Shown piece by piece: positions 18,782-27,349 of a stretch of DNA of 64,000 nt. A program made the translations under genes and the position numbers. Source of the DNA: Rhizobium leguminosarum bv. trifolii WSM1325 (GTDB lineage Bacteria; Pseudomonadota; Alphaproteobacteria; Rhizobiales; Rhizobiaceae). The DNA lies in NCBI GenBank assembly GCA_000023185.1, contig CP001625.1:248001-312000 (forward strand), written 5' to 3'. Position 1 is the first letter of the stretch. Each line of letters opens with the position of its first letter. Under the pieces are notes generated by a model. That model was not told the DNA's origin, ran no database searches, and saw nothing but the letters and a program-made list of their open reading frames with translations.

Positions 18782-19818
18782 CACTTTCCCTCGCTCTGAT
18801 TTTCGTTCTCGACGATCCAATCCATGTAGTCGTGGAACGACTGCCTGGAGCTGCGTGGCTGCCAGCCCGTGTCTCGCGCGATCCGGGCGATGTCGTAGGC
18901 TCCCCACATGCCGTCCTTCAGTGAAAGGTCCTGGATGACGTTGGCGGTTTCCGCAGGGCTCACTTCGACCTGCAGGGAAGGCGCGCGCTCCTTTGCCCAG
19001 CCGATGATGTCGCCGATGGTCGAAGTCCCGCCACTTCCGATATTGTAGTGCCGATAACGCAGGCGCTCTGCGAGAAGCAGCGCGATGATTGCGCCGGCCA
19101 CATCCGTCGAAGTGACATAGTCGCCAACAGGTTCCAGGCTATTCGGCCGCACGGTCTCCCCTGCAAGCGCCATATGGGCGACGCGGTTCGGAACATGCCG
19201 GAAATTACGGCTGCCGGTGACCCGATCCATCGGCCCATAAACCGATGCAAGCCGGACGGAGGCCGCCGACAGGCCGAAAAGATCAGCGTAGCGGTTGACC
19301 ACCATCTCCGCTGCAAATTTGGAGATGCCATAGAGTGTCAGCGGTGCAACATAGCCGTCTTCGGGAAGCGGTTCGCCCGTCCAGTCCGGCCCGTGATGAC
19401 GGTAGACCGAGCCCGAACTGACGAAGACGAGGCGTTGAAAGCCCGGACGCTTTCTCAGCCATTCGAGAATGTGCACGGTGCCCATGAAATTGATATCGAC
19501 GATCCTGGCGGGATCTTCGGCTTCGGGTTGGCGCTTTGCCTCGGCGGGACTGCCGCGCGAGATGGGGGTGACGGTGGCGCCGTGGACCACGTAGCGGATA
19601 TCGTGGTCGTCGAGTGTCGCTTCCCATTGGGCGGGCTCGCAAATGTCGGCCGTGATCACGGTCAGTCGATCGCGGACCGGCGCAAAATAGCGCTCCGCCA
19701 TCGCATCAAGGCCGGCGCGATCGAGAATGACGACACGCGCCTTGGCATCGCGTTCGAGCCATTCCCGCGCAAGGACGCTCATGACGAAGCCGGTTCCCCC
19801 GGTGACAAGAAGGGTCAT
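18781..19818 (-). CDS. NAD-dependent epimerase/dehydratase
   Basis: A 345-residue extended SDR. The Rossmann motif TGGTGFVMS is at residues 7-15, and the catalytic pair appears as YGISKFAAE near residue 165, preceded by the VFVSSGSVYRHHG serine strand. SVRLASVYGP is the usual substrate-side strand. Start 19818 (MTLLVTGGTG) is chosen because the dinucleotide fold begins there; an upstream open frame belongs to the neighbour. The family epimerises or dehydrates nucleotide sugars, but some members reduce small hydroxy acids or lactones. Here it lies between an SDR and a PuuE-like enzyme, so a catabolic role is more likely than sugar-nucleotide synthesis. Confidence 0.88.
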   Translation of the reverse strand: MTLLVTGGTGFVMSVLAREWLERDAKARVVILDRAGLDAMAERYFAPVRDRLTVITADICEPAQWEATLDDHDIRYVVHGATVTPISRGSPAEAKRQPEAEDPARIVDINFMGTVHILEWLRKRPGFQRLVFVSSGSVYRHHGPDWTGEPLPEDGYVAPLTLYGISKFAAEMVVNRYADLFGLSAASVRLASVYGPMDRVTGSRNFRHVPNRVAHMALAGETVRPNSLEPVGDYVTSTDVAGAIIALLLAERLRYRHYNIGSGGTSTIGDIIGWAKERAPSLQVEVSPAETANVIQDLSLKDGMWGAYDIARIARDTGWQPRSSRQSFHDYMDWIVENENQSEGK

Positions 19819-19852
19819 TTCAAATCCATCCAAAAGATCTTCAACGCAGGTA

Positions 19853-20614
19853 TCAGCGGGTAACGTAGCCGCCGTCGGCCAGGAGGTCAGTTCCGGTGAC
19901 GAACGATGCATCCGACGACAAGAGGAAGGCGGCGGCGGCAGCGATTTCATCAGGCTTGGCGATACGGCCGAGCAAATGCGCAGGCCCGAGCCCGGCATTG
20001 GCCGCCTCGAGGTCCGGCCACCGCTGCAGCAATCTCGGCGTCGCCACGGCACCAGGCGACAGGCTGTTGACGCGGATACCATCGCCGGCGTGATCGACCG
20101 CCATGGCCCTGGCGAGATGCACGAGCCCGGCCTTTGCCGCGCAATAGGCGACGGCCTTGCCGGTCGCCACATGCGCGAACTGCGATGCGATGAAGACGAC
20201 GGATCCGCCGCCGCCTTCGATCATCGCCGGAAGCGCGTGCTTGCCGACTAGAAAGGCACCCGTCAGGATGACATCAATTTCCAGTCGCCATTGCTTTTCA
20301 GCAAGATCGATGACCGTGCCGTCCATCGAAGGTGCCGCGGCATTGTGCACAAGACCGTCGAGTCGACCGAAATGTCTGGTACCGGTCCCTACCGCGCGAC
20401 CGACCGAAATATTGTCGGTCACATCGCACTGGATGCCGAAAGCACGGGGGCCAAGGGATTGCGCGAGCGCCAAGACGCCCTCCGGCGATTGATCCGCACA
20501 GATCACCGAAGCGCTTTCATCGATGCAGCGGCGCGCAATTGCCGCGCCGATACCGCTCGCAGCGCCCGTCAGAAAGACCACCTTGCCGTCAAGACGTGAC
20601 ATCGATGCGGTCAT
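19853..20614 (-). CDS. SDR family oxidoreductase
   Basis: A 253-residue classical SDR with TGAASGIGAAIA (residues 16-27), HNAAAPS near 89, and the catalytic YCAAK after the VVFIASQFA strand. The ending GTDLLADGGYVTR is typical. Its ATG overlaps the stop of the dihydropyrimidinase-like gene (ATGA), so the two are coupled. Of the three SDRs in this operon, this one and that at 14053 keep the catalytic tetrad, while the one at 13221 does not. Confidence 0.9.
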   Translation of the reverse strand: MTASMSRLDGKVVFLTGAASGIGAAIARRCIDESASVICADQSPEGVLALAQSLGPRAFGIQCDVTDNISVGRAVGTGTRHFGRLDGLVHNAAAPSMDGTVIDLAEKQWRLEIDVILTGAFLVGKHALPAMIEGGGGSVVFIASQFAHVATGKAVAYCAAKAGLVHLARAMAVDHAGDGIRVNSLSPGAVATPRLLQRWPDLEAANAGLGPAHLLGRIAKPDEIAAAAAFLLSSDASFVTGTDLLADGGYVTR

Positions 20615-22044
20615 GATGCGAGGACCTTCGAAAGACCTTGCTGCGGTGGGAAAGGTCGCTGTCGGGCAATGAACTGGCCGCGCCCGGGCTCGGCCATGAT
20701 TCTTCCGTCGTCCCAGACGATATCGCCCCGCGAGATCGTCATGATGGGCCAGCCCTTGACGACCTGTCCTTCATAAGGCGTGTAGTCAGTCGCGTGATGC
20801 AGGAGCGAATTGGTGATCGTCATGCTGCGATCCGGATCCCAAATCGCGATATCGGCGTCTGCGCCTACGGCAATCCTGCCCTTGCGCGGATGAAGACCGA
20901 ACAGCCGCGCCGGGGCGCCGGCGGTCAGGTCAGCGAATTTCTGCAGCGAGATCAGGCCGCCGTTCACGCCAGCAGAAAAGAGCAAGGCGAGCCGTGTCTC
21001 GATACCGGGAATACCGTTAGGAATACGGTGGAACGGTGTCCCCGGCCCGCCCGCTATCTTATCCGCATAGTGCCACGGCGAATGGTCCGAAGAAAAAACC
21101 TCCAGCGTGCCGTCCAGGATACCGGCCCAGATTGCAGGCTGGTTCGACTTGTCGCGTGGCGGCGGCGTGCAGACGCATTTGGAGCCTGAGAGATCATGGG
21201 TGTCGATATCCTCGGCCGAAAGGAAAAGATATTGGGGGCAGGTTTCGGCGTAGATCGGAAGCCCCCGCGCCTTGGCGCGGCGGATTTCTTCGACGGCGCC
21301 GCCCGCAGCGACATGGCTGACGAGAATCGGCGTCTCGATCAGCTCCGAAAGGCTGATCGCCCGGAAGGTCGCTTCACGGTCGCCGATCGCCGAATGCGCC
21401 TTTTCGTGATAGCGCAGCTCAGTCTTGCGCGAGGCGATGAACTTTTCGGTCAACCAGCGAATGCAGGCATCGTTTTCCGCGTGAACCATGACCATCGCGC
21501 CTTGAGCACGCGCAAGGTCGAGCACATTCAACACCTCATAATCGTCGAGCTTCAGCCCGTCATAGGTCAGGTAGATCTTGATCGAAGTGCAGCCCTCGGC
21601 AATCAGCTGAGGGATCTCGTCGCGCAACACTTCGGCTGATGGATCGCCGACGATCAGGTGAAAACCATAGTCGATACGCGCTTTCGAACGGGCGCGCTCG
21701 TGATAATCCTCGACGATGTCGCGTAGCGACTGGCCACGCATCTGCATGGCGAAAGGCACGACAGTTGTCGTGCCGCCGCACATCGCCGACAGCGTGCCGG
21801 TGTTGAAATCGTCCGCTGTCGCCTTCCCTTCCCAGGGCTGCTGATCCATGTGGCAATGGCTATCGACGCCGCCGGGCAGCACGATGCGCCCCTCAGCCAC
21901 GACTTCATGTTTCCCCTCGGGCAGATCCGGCCCGAGCGCCGCAATCGCGCCGTCGCGAACGCCGATATCGATCTGTCTGGTCGCATCCGGCAGTACCACA
22001 CGGCCACGACGGATCACGAGGTCATAAGGCTTGGCGGGCGTCAT
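20611..22044 (-). CDS. dihydropyrimidinase / D-hydantoinase-like amidohydrolase
   Basis: A 477-residue cyclic amidohydrolase. The metal ligands are visible: GGVDSHCHMD (His63, His65), the carboxylated lysine in TSIKIYLTYDG (Lys156), MVHAEND, then SHVAAGG and SSDHSPWHY near residue 330. These fit dihydropyrimidinase and hydantoinase, which open six- or five-membered cyclic diamides. The start at 22044 overlaps the stop of the MFS gene by ATGA; eight more codons upstream are open but lack support. Unlike the operon's other amidohydrolase it keeps the bridging lysine. The pair may act on two successive rings or on different substrates. Confidence 0.88.
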   Translation of the reverse strand: MTPAKPYDLVIRRGRVVLPDATRQIDIGVRDGAIAALGPDLPEGKHEVVAEGRIVLPGGVDSHCHMDQQPWEGKATADDFNTGTLSAMCGGTTTVVPFAMQMRGQSLRDIVEDYHERARSKARIDYGFHLIVGDPSAEVLRDEIPQLIAEGCTSIKIYLTYDGLKLDDYEVLNVLDLARAQGAMVMVHAENDACIRWLTEKFIASRKTELRYHEKAHSAIGDREATFRAISLSELIETPILVSHVAAGGAVEEIRRAKARGLPIYAETCPQYLFLSAEDIDTHDLSGSKCVCTPPPRDKSNQPAIWAGILDGTLEVFSSDHSPWHYADKIAGGPGTPFHRIPNGIPGIETRLALLFSAGVNGGLISLQKFADLTAGAPARLFGLHPRKGRIAVGADADIAIWDPDRSMTITNSLLHHATDYTPYEGQVVKGWPIMTISRGDIVWDDGRIMAEPGRGQFIARQRPFPPQQGLSKVLAS

Positions 22045-23300
22045 TCGCTTCCTCCCGAAACAAGGCAAGGTTTGGTGGCGCCGATCGGACGGCGAAAGAG
22101 ATTGAAGCAGGCAGCGACAGCAACCAGGAACGCGCCGCTCCCGAGCAGAAGGAAGAGTGCCTGCGGTGCAAACAGCTCCATCAGCTGGGCGGCGAGCCCA
22201 GGTGTCATGATGTTGCCGATCGAATAAAGGAGCAGCAGGCTACCCGATGCCGAGACCATATGGCGGCTATCGAGCTGTGAGTTAGCGTAAGCGATACCGA
22301 CCGGATAGATCGTCAGCGCAATTGCGCCATAGGCGAAAAACAGACCGTAGAGAAGCATCTGCGGATAGCTTCCGGGCCAGGCGATTGCTGCGCACAGTCC
22401 TGCTCCCGCCAATCCCTGAACGAGAAGTAGAACGCGCCGGTCCATACGATCCGACAACCATCCGACCGGGGCCTGAGCGAGCATGCCGCCCAGGCTGAAA
22501 GCGGTTACCAGTGTCACCGCCACCGCCGCGTCGAGGTGCACCCGCTCCGCATAGATCGGCGTCATCGTATAGACATTCATATTCGTCATGCCCGCTTGAA
22601 AGACGCAGACGACAGCCACCGGTGCGAGAGCGACGAGCCGCCAGATGCCATAGCGATGCCCGGAGTGGGCGTTGCCGGCCTCGACCGCTACTGCCAGCGG
22701 CAGGCGCAAGGTGGGCCAGGGTCCACCGATAAAGCGGGCGTAGATCAGTCCAAGAAGGATGACGCCGAGCACGATCTGAAAGAGATGGGGAGAGTCCGCT
22801 CCGGCCGCTTCGACAAGCAATTGCGCAAACAGGGTCGCCAGCGACGTCATCAGCATATAGAGCGAGAAATAAGCTCCGCGGTTCTTCTGGTCAGCGTAGA
22901 GATTGATCCAGCTTTCGGACACGACGAACAGCGTTGCGATGGAAAAACCGTTTATCAGACGCAGGCAGAACCAGACCGGAGCGGCTTGCGTCAGCATGTA
23001 GCCGCAGGCGCCGAAAGCAGCGAGCAATGCGACGGCCAGGAAAGCCCGCTCGTGTCCCAAGCGGACGACCATGACACGAGCTGAGAGGCAGCCGGCAAGG
23101 AAGCCTACGGGAAACGCCGTCAGCAACAACTGGACGATGTGGGGATCGATTGCGGGGTCACTGAGGTGCAGAGAAACCGTGGTCGTCAGAAGAGAATTGC
23201 CAGTCGCGACGATGCAGATGCTCGCCATGACATGCAGGATTGCACGAAGCCCTGCGGCTTTCCGCCAGAATTCACCAATCCGATCGGGATCGCGCATCAT
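22041..23300 (-). CDS. MFS transporter
   Basis: A 419-residue major-facilitator protein with about twelve hydrophobic helices. Marks are the loop 2-3 region ARVMVVRLGHERAFL, the FCLRLINGFSIATLFVVSESW segment typical of the YcaD/UMF1-like sugar-and-drug branch, and QAPVGWLSDRMDRR in the second half. Its ATG at 23300 shares one base with the TAA of the ABC ATPase gene (TAATG). It sits between import and ring-opening genes, so it could bring in a second substrate or export an end product. The cargo is unknown. Confidence 0.88.
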   Translation of the reverse strand: MMRDPDRIGEFWRKAAGLRAILHVMASICIVATGNSLLTTTVSLHLSDPAIDPHIVQLLLTAFPVGFLAGCLSARVMVVRLGHERAFLAVALLAAFGACGYMLTQAAPVWFCLRLINGFSIATLFVVSESWINLYADQKNRGAYFSLYMLMTSLATLFAQLLVEAAGADSPHLFQIVLGVILLGLIYARFIGGPWPTLRLPLAVAVEAGNAHSGHRYGIWRLVALAPVAVVCVFQAGMTNMNVYTMTPIYAERVHLDAAVAVTLVTAFSLGGMLAQAPVGWLSDRMDRRVLLLVQGLAGAGLCAAIAWPGSYPQMLLYGLFFAYGAIALTIYPVGIAYANSQLDSRHMVSASGSLLLLYSIGNIMTPGLAAQLMELFAPQALFLLLGSGAFLVAVAACFNLFRRPIGATKPCLVSGGSE

Positions 23301-25390
23301 TATGCCTTTTCGGCGAAAGCAAGGACGGAAGGCCGGGCGGCCAGATCTGCCTGATCGATGTGGCAGAGAATCTCGTGCGTATCGGACATCTTGCGCAGTG
23401 GGGGCGGAGCGGTGTCGCAGATGCTGCCGAGCTTGCGATGGCACCGCGTCGCAAAACGGCAGCCGGCGGGTACGTTGACCGCGCTCGGTGTTTCGCCGGA
23501 CAGGCGAATACGCTCGCGCGGCGCTTCATCCGGGTGCGGGCTGCGGATCGCTGAGAGAAGTGCTTCGGTATAGGGATGCGCACCCTCACTGAAGACTTCC
23601 TCGACGGTCCCCTGCTCCATGATCTTGCCGAGATACATGACCACAACCTTGTCTGCTACGTGACGAACCAGCGCCAGGTCGTGGCTGATGAACAGCATCG
23701 TGGCATGCTTTTCCCGTTGAATATCGAGAAGAAGCGTCACGACCGCGGCCTGCACCGAAACGTCGAGTGCCGAGACAGGTTCGTCAGCGACGATGAGCGA
23801 AGGTTCCGCCGCAAAGGCGCGTGCGATGGCGATACGCTGCTTCTGACCGCCGGACAGCTGGTTCGGCTTTCTGTCCGCGACGGCTGGAGATAGACGCACC
23901 ATTTCCAGGAGCTCGCGGACGCGCTGTTCGATCTCCGCCTTTCCCTTGCGGATACCGAATTTCTTGATCGAACGACGAATGGAAAAAGCGGCCGAATGCG
24001 AGGGATTGAGCGTACTATCCGGATTTTGAAAGATCATCTGGATCTGTTGCAACAGCGCGCGTGGACGTTCGCTGGCCTGCAGTTCGGCGATATTCTCGCC
24101 AGCCATGCGGATTTCGCCCGACGTCGCCTTGTCGAGACCCGTCACGATGCGCGCCAGCGTGGATTTTCCGCAGCCGGACTCGCCGACCAGCGCCACGATC
24201 TCGGCTGTTGCCGCTTCGAAACTGACCGCTTCGTTTGCCTTGACGGTCTTCCGGCGGCCGACGGGGTAGAGACGGTTCACATCAGACAATGTTATCGCCG
24301 TCGATCTTGCAATCATCTGTGTCTCGACCGGAGCAACCGTCGCTTCTCCTGCCGAAATTTCGGGCCAGCGGACGCAGCGCACCAGATGCTCTTCCGACGC
24401 CGGCTCCAGAGCAAGGTCCGGACGGTCGCAGAGGCCGGAGACAAAACTCGAACAGCGCGGCCCGAACAGACAGCCCTGCGGCCGTTCCTGCGGCAGCGGG
24501 ATCGAACCCGGGATGGCAGCGAGCGTGCGGCTGCGCTTATCGCCGGTAATGTCGGGAATGCAATCGATAAGGCCGCGCGTATACGGATGTTTCGGCCGGC
24601 GGAATACTTCTGATGTCGTTCCCTCTTCTACCATCTCGCCGGAATACATGATGCCGAGACGATCGCAGCTTTCCGCGATCAAACCGAGATTGTGCGAGAT
24701 GAACAGCAGGCTGGTCGAATAGCGTTGGCGCAATTCTTCGATCAGATCGATGACCGCAGCCTCGACAGTCACATCGAGGCCGGTCGTTGGTTCGTCGAGC
24801 AGCAGAAGGGATGGCTTAGCAAGCAATGCCATGGCGATGACCACGCGCTGTTGCTGGCCACCGGAGAGCTGATGCGGATATCGCTTCATCATGTCACCAG
24901 GGTCCGGCAAGCGGACGTCGGCAAGCATCGCTTCCGCCATGGCCATCGCGTCTTTCTTGCTGGCGCCCATGTGAAGCAGGGGGACTTCGGCAAGCTGCGC
25001 ACCGATCGTCTTCACCGGATTGAGCGCACTCATCGGATCCTGGTAGACCATCGCAATCTGCCGCCCGCGGATGGAACGCAGTTCCTTGGGGGCGGCATCG
25101 ACCAGTTGATTGCCGTTGAAGCGGATGCTGCCGCCGGCAACAACGCCGGTCGCGCCGAGATAACCCATGATCGCCATGGCCGTCGTGCTCTTGCCGCAGC
25201 CCGATTCACCCACCAGACCGTAGCTTTCGCCGGGCATAACCTTGAACGAGAGATCGGGGATCGCAACCACCGTTTCGCTCTTGCCGCGAAACTCGATGCG
25301 CAGGTTTCGAATGTCGAGAAGGGGTTCGCGATCGATCATTGGCGTGATGGACATGGCCGCTCCTTGAAGACTGGACGCGATGATGTTCAT
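23300..25390 (-). CDS. dual ABC transporter ATPase (DppD-DppF fusion type)
   Basis: A 696-residue protein with two complete ABC ATPase domains, as in the fused oligopeptide/nickel-type ATPases. Domain 1 has GESGCGKSTTAMAI near residue 56, LSGGQQQRVVIAMAL and LLLLDEPTTGLD. Domain 2 has [14 protein letters not shown] near 405, LSGGQKQRIAIARAF and LIVADEPVSALD. Each is followed by the oligopeptide-type C-terminal extension with cysteines (PQGCLFGPRC; PAGCRFATRC). The start at 25390 gives an ATGA overlap with the permease and has GGAGG ten bases upstream; 25399 lies too close to that site. It powers the importer encoded by the next three genes. Confidence 0.92.
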   Translation of the reverse strand: MNIIASSLQGAAMSITPMIDREPLLDIRNLRIEFRGKSETVVAIPDLSFKVMPGESYGLVGESGCGKSTTAMAIMGYLGATGVVAGGSIRFNGNQLVDAAPKELRSIRGRQIAMVYQDPMSALNPVKTIGAQLAEVPLLHMGASKKDAMAMAEAMLADVRLPDPGDMMKRYPHQLSGGQQQRVVIAMALLAKPSLLLLDEPTTGLDVTVEAAVIDLIEELRQRYSTSLLFISHNLGLIAESCDRLGIMYSGEMVEEGTTSEVFRRPKHPYTRGLIDCIPDITGDKRSRTLAAIPGSIPLPQERPQGCLFGPRCSSFVSGLCDRPDLALEPASEEHLVRCVRWPEISAGEATVAPVETQMIARSTAITLSDVNRLYPVGRRKTVKANEAVSFEAATAEIVALVGESGCGKSTLARIVTGLDKATSGEIRMAGENIAELQASERPRALLQQIQMIFQNPDSTLNPSHSAAFSIRRSIKKFGIRKGKAEIEQRVRELLEMVRLSPAVADRKPNQLSGGQKQRIAIARAFAAEPSLIVADEPVSALDVSVQAAVVTLLLDIQREKHATMLFISHDLALVRHVADKVVVMYLGKIMEQGTVEEVFSEGAHPYTEALLSAIRSPHPDEAPRERIRLSGETPSAVNVPAGCRFATRCHRKLGSICDTAPPPLRKMSDTHEILCHIDQADLAARPSVLAFAEKA

Positions 25391-26262
25391 GGTTTCCATG
25401 CCTCCCGCATGCCGTCGGCGAGCAGGTTGAAGCCGAGGACCAGACTGACGAGCGCGGCAGACGGGATAAGCGACATGTGTGGCCAGACGTTCAGTACAGT
25501 GACACTTTCCTTGACCATGCCACCCCAGTCCGGGTTCGGTGGCGGCAAACCGAGGCCGAGGAAACCGAGGATGCCGATGGTGATGATCGTGTAGCCGATG
25601 CGCAGACAGGCATCGACGATCAGGAGGCTGCGGCAGTTCGGCAGCAGTTCGACGATCATGATGTAGAGCGTGCTTTCCGCACGCAGCTTTGCTGCCGCGA
25701 CATATTCCTGCTGCTTCAGACCCAGCACTAGGCCGCGCGTTATGCGACCGATACCCGGCGCCGAGGCGATCATCGTCGCAATGACGATGTTCAGGACCGA
25801 CGGTCCGATATTGGCGATCAGGATGACGTAGATAACGAGAACCGGAAATGCCAGTATGATGTCCGAGAAGCGGCTGATCAACACGTCGACCCAGCCCCCA
25901 TAATAGCCTGCAATCATCCCCATCGTGATGCCGACGATCATGGCAACCGCCACCGACAGCGGCGCAACGGAGAGCACTGTGCGGGCGCCGAAGATCAACC
26001 GTGACAGCATATCACGACCGAGAATATCGGTTCCCAGCCAGTGGGCAGCGGAAGGATAGGGGTTGCTCATCGCCATGACATCGGAATCAGTCGGCGACGG
26101 TAGCGGCAGGACGGGCGCAAGAAGGGCTGCAAGCACCCAGAAGAGAACAAGGCACAACCCGACGACGGCCGTGCGCGAATGAAGGATGCGCATCCAGTTG
26201 GGCCTTGCAGCACGCTTTGGCGGTGCGGCGATCACTCCACTGATATTGCCTCGAACAGCCAT
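25387..26262 (-). CDS. ABC transporter permease (DppC type)
   Basis: A 291-residue inner-membrane permease. It has the DppC/OppC arrangement: first helix VVGLCLVLFWVLAALLAPVL, then the periplasmic HWLGTDILGRDMLSRLIFGA signature, and the ATPase-docking loop EYVAAAKLRAESTLYIMIVE. It lies three bases behind the companion permease and overlaps the ATPase gene. Dpp-type systems import di- and oligopeptides but also other small amides. The neighbouring amidohydrolases favour the second option. Confidence 0.92.
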   Translation of the reverse strand: MAVRGNISGVIAAPPKRAARPNWMRILHSRTAVVGLCLVLFWVLAALLAPVLPLPSPTDSDVMAMSNPYPSAAHWLGTDILGRDMLSRLIFGARTVLSVAPLSVAVAMIVGITMGMIAGYYGGWVDVLISRFSDIILAFPVLVIYVILIANIGPSVLNIVIATMIASAPGIGRITRGLVLGLKQQEYVAAAKLRAESTLYIMIVELLPNCRSLLIVDACLRIGYTIITIGILGFLGLGLPPPNPDWGGMVKESVTVLNVWPHMSLIPSAALVSLVLGFNLLADGMREAWKP

Positions 26263-26265
26263 GAT

Positions 26266-27279
26266 TTACCTCACCCGGATGCGTGGATCGAGCAGCATGT
26301 AGCCAAGGTCGCCAAGCAGCTGCGTGACAACGGCGATGGCGACGGTGATCAATGTAGCGGCCTCGAGCGTTGCGATATCGCCGAACAGACTTGCATCGAG
26401 GATCAGGCGGCCGAAGCCCGGATAGGCAAAGACGAGCTCGGTGACGACGACGCCGCTGATCAGAAAGTTAATTTGCAGCAGCAACACGGTGAACGGCGCG
26501 ATCATCGCATTCCGCAACGCGTGGCCGAGAACCATGCGGCGCGTGCTCATGCCCTTGAGGATTGCGGTGCGGATATAGGGCCGCTCCATGACGCCGATCA
26601 TCGAGACCCGGATCATGCGGGCCACATAGCCGAAGTCATAGATGACGAGCACCGCGACGGGCAGGACGAACTGATACGGCACAGCCCAGCCGCCATCGCT
26701 GTTGAGCGGACTGGTGCCTGGCAGGATCGGCCAGAGGATCACGAAAAGCGTCACCAGGAAGACGCCTGACGCGAACTCCGGAATAGACGTGAAGGTGATA
26801 CAGATGACCGATAGCGTCCGGTCCAGCACCCCACCTTCTTTCAACCCCGACAGGATGCCGAAAATGATCGACAGCGGGACGATCAGCAAGAACGCCAGCC
26901 CGGCGAGGATCGAGGTATTGCCGAGACGATCCCAGATGACATCGTTGACGGGCAGCTTATTCAGGGTGGAGTAGCCGAAGTTGCCGAAGTACTGGGCGCC
27001 GCGCGGATCCTTGAAGTTTAACCCGGTGGTCGGATCCTGAAGCGGATCGGGAATTGCGCCGACGAGCACACCGAGCCAGCGGCCGTAGCGTACCAGCAGC
27101 GGATCATTGGCCTTCAGTTTCTGCGACAGCAGGTCCACCTGCTGCTGGGTAGCGAAAGGACCGAGCGATTTGCGCGCCACGCTGCCGGGAGTGAACTCGC
27201 AAACGGCGAAGACGAGAAACGAAGCACAGAGCATCGTCACGACCATCATCGCCAAGCGCTTGAGGAAGAAATTCGCCAT
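26266..27279 (-). CDS. ABC transporter permease (DppB type)
   Basis: A 337-residue permease with the DppB start MANFFLKRLAMMVVTMLCAS and the family's long periplasmic loop after helix 1 (ARKSLGPFATQQQVDLLSQK). The docking loop reads YIRTAILKGMSTRRMVLGHA, and GVVVTELVFAYPGFGRL is the usual last segment. Start 27279 is chosen for the family N-terminus, with CGGAGG about seven bases upstream; the longer open frame runs into the binding-protein gene. It pairs with the DppC-type permease. Confidence 0.92.
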   Translation of the reverse strand: MANFFLKRLAMMVVTMLCASFLVFAVCEFTPGSVARKSLGPFATQQQVDLLSQKLKANDPLLVRYGRWLGVLVGAIPDPLQDPTTGLNFKDPRGAQYFGNFGYSTLNKLPVNDVIWDRLGNTSILAGLAFLLIVPLSIIFGILSGLKEGGVLDRTLSVICITFTSIPEFASGVFLVTLFVILWPILPGTSPLNSDGGWAVPYQFVLPVAVLVIYDFGYVARMIRVSMIGVMERPYIRTAILKGMSTRRMVLGHALRNAMIAPFTVLLLQINFLISGVVVTELVFAYPGFGRLILDASLFGDIATLEAATLITVAIAVVTQLLGDLGYMLLDPRIRVR

Positions 27280-27349
27280 AGCCGGAGGAATCCGAATGTC
27301 CGAGCCCAGCACCCGACCGCGCGAACGCGGCCAGGCGCCAGCCGGGAGG

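Noticed and set aside
17678..18799. A 373-codon frame on the + strand
   Set aside because: It is antisense to the ThDP and PuuE-like genes, which both have clear motifs.
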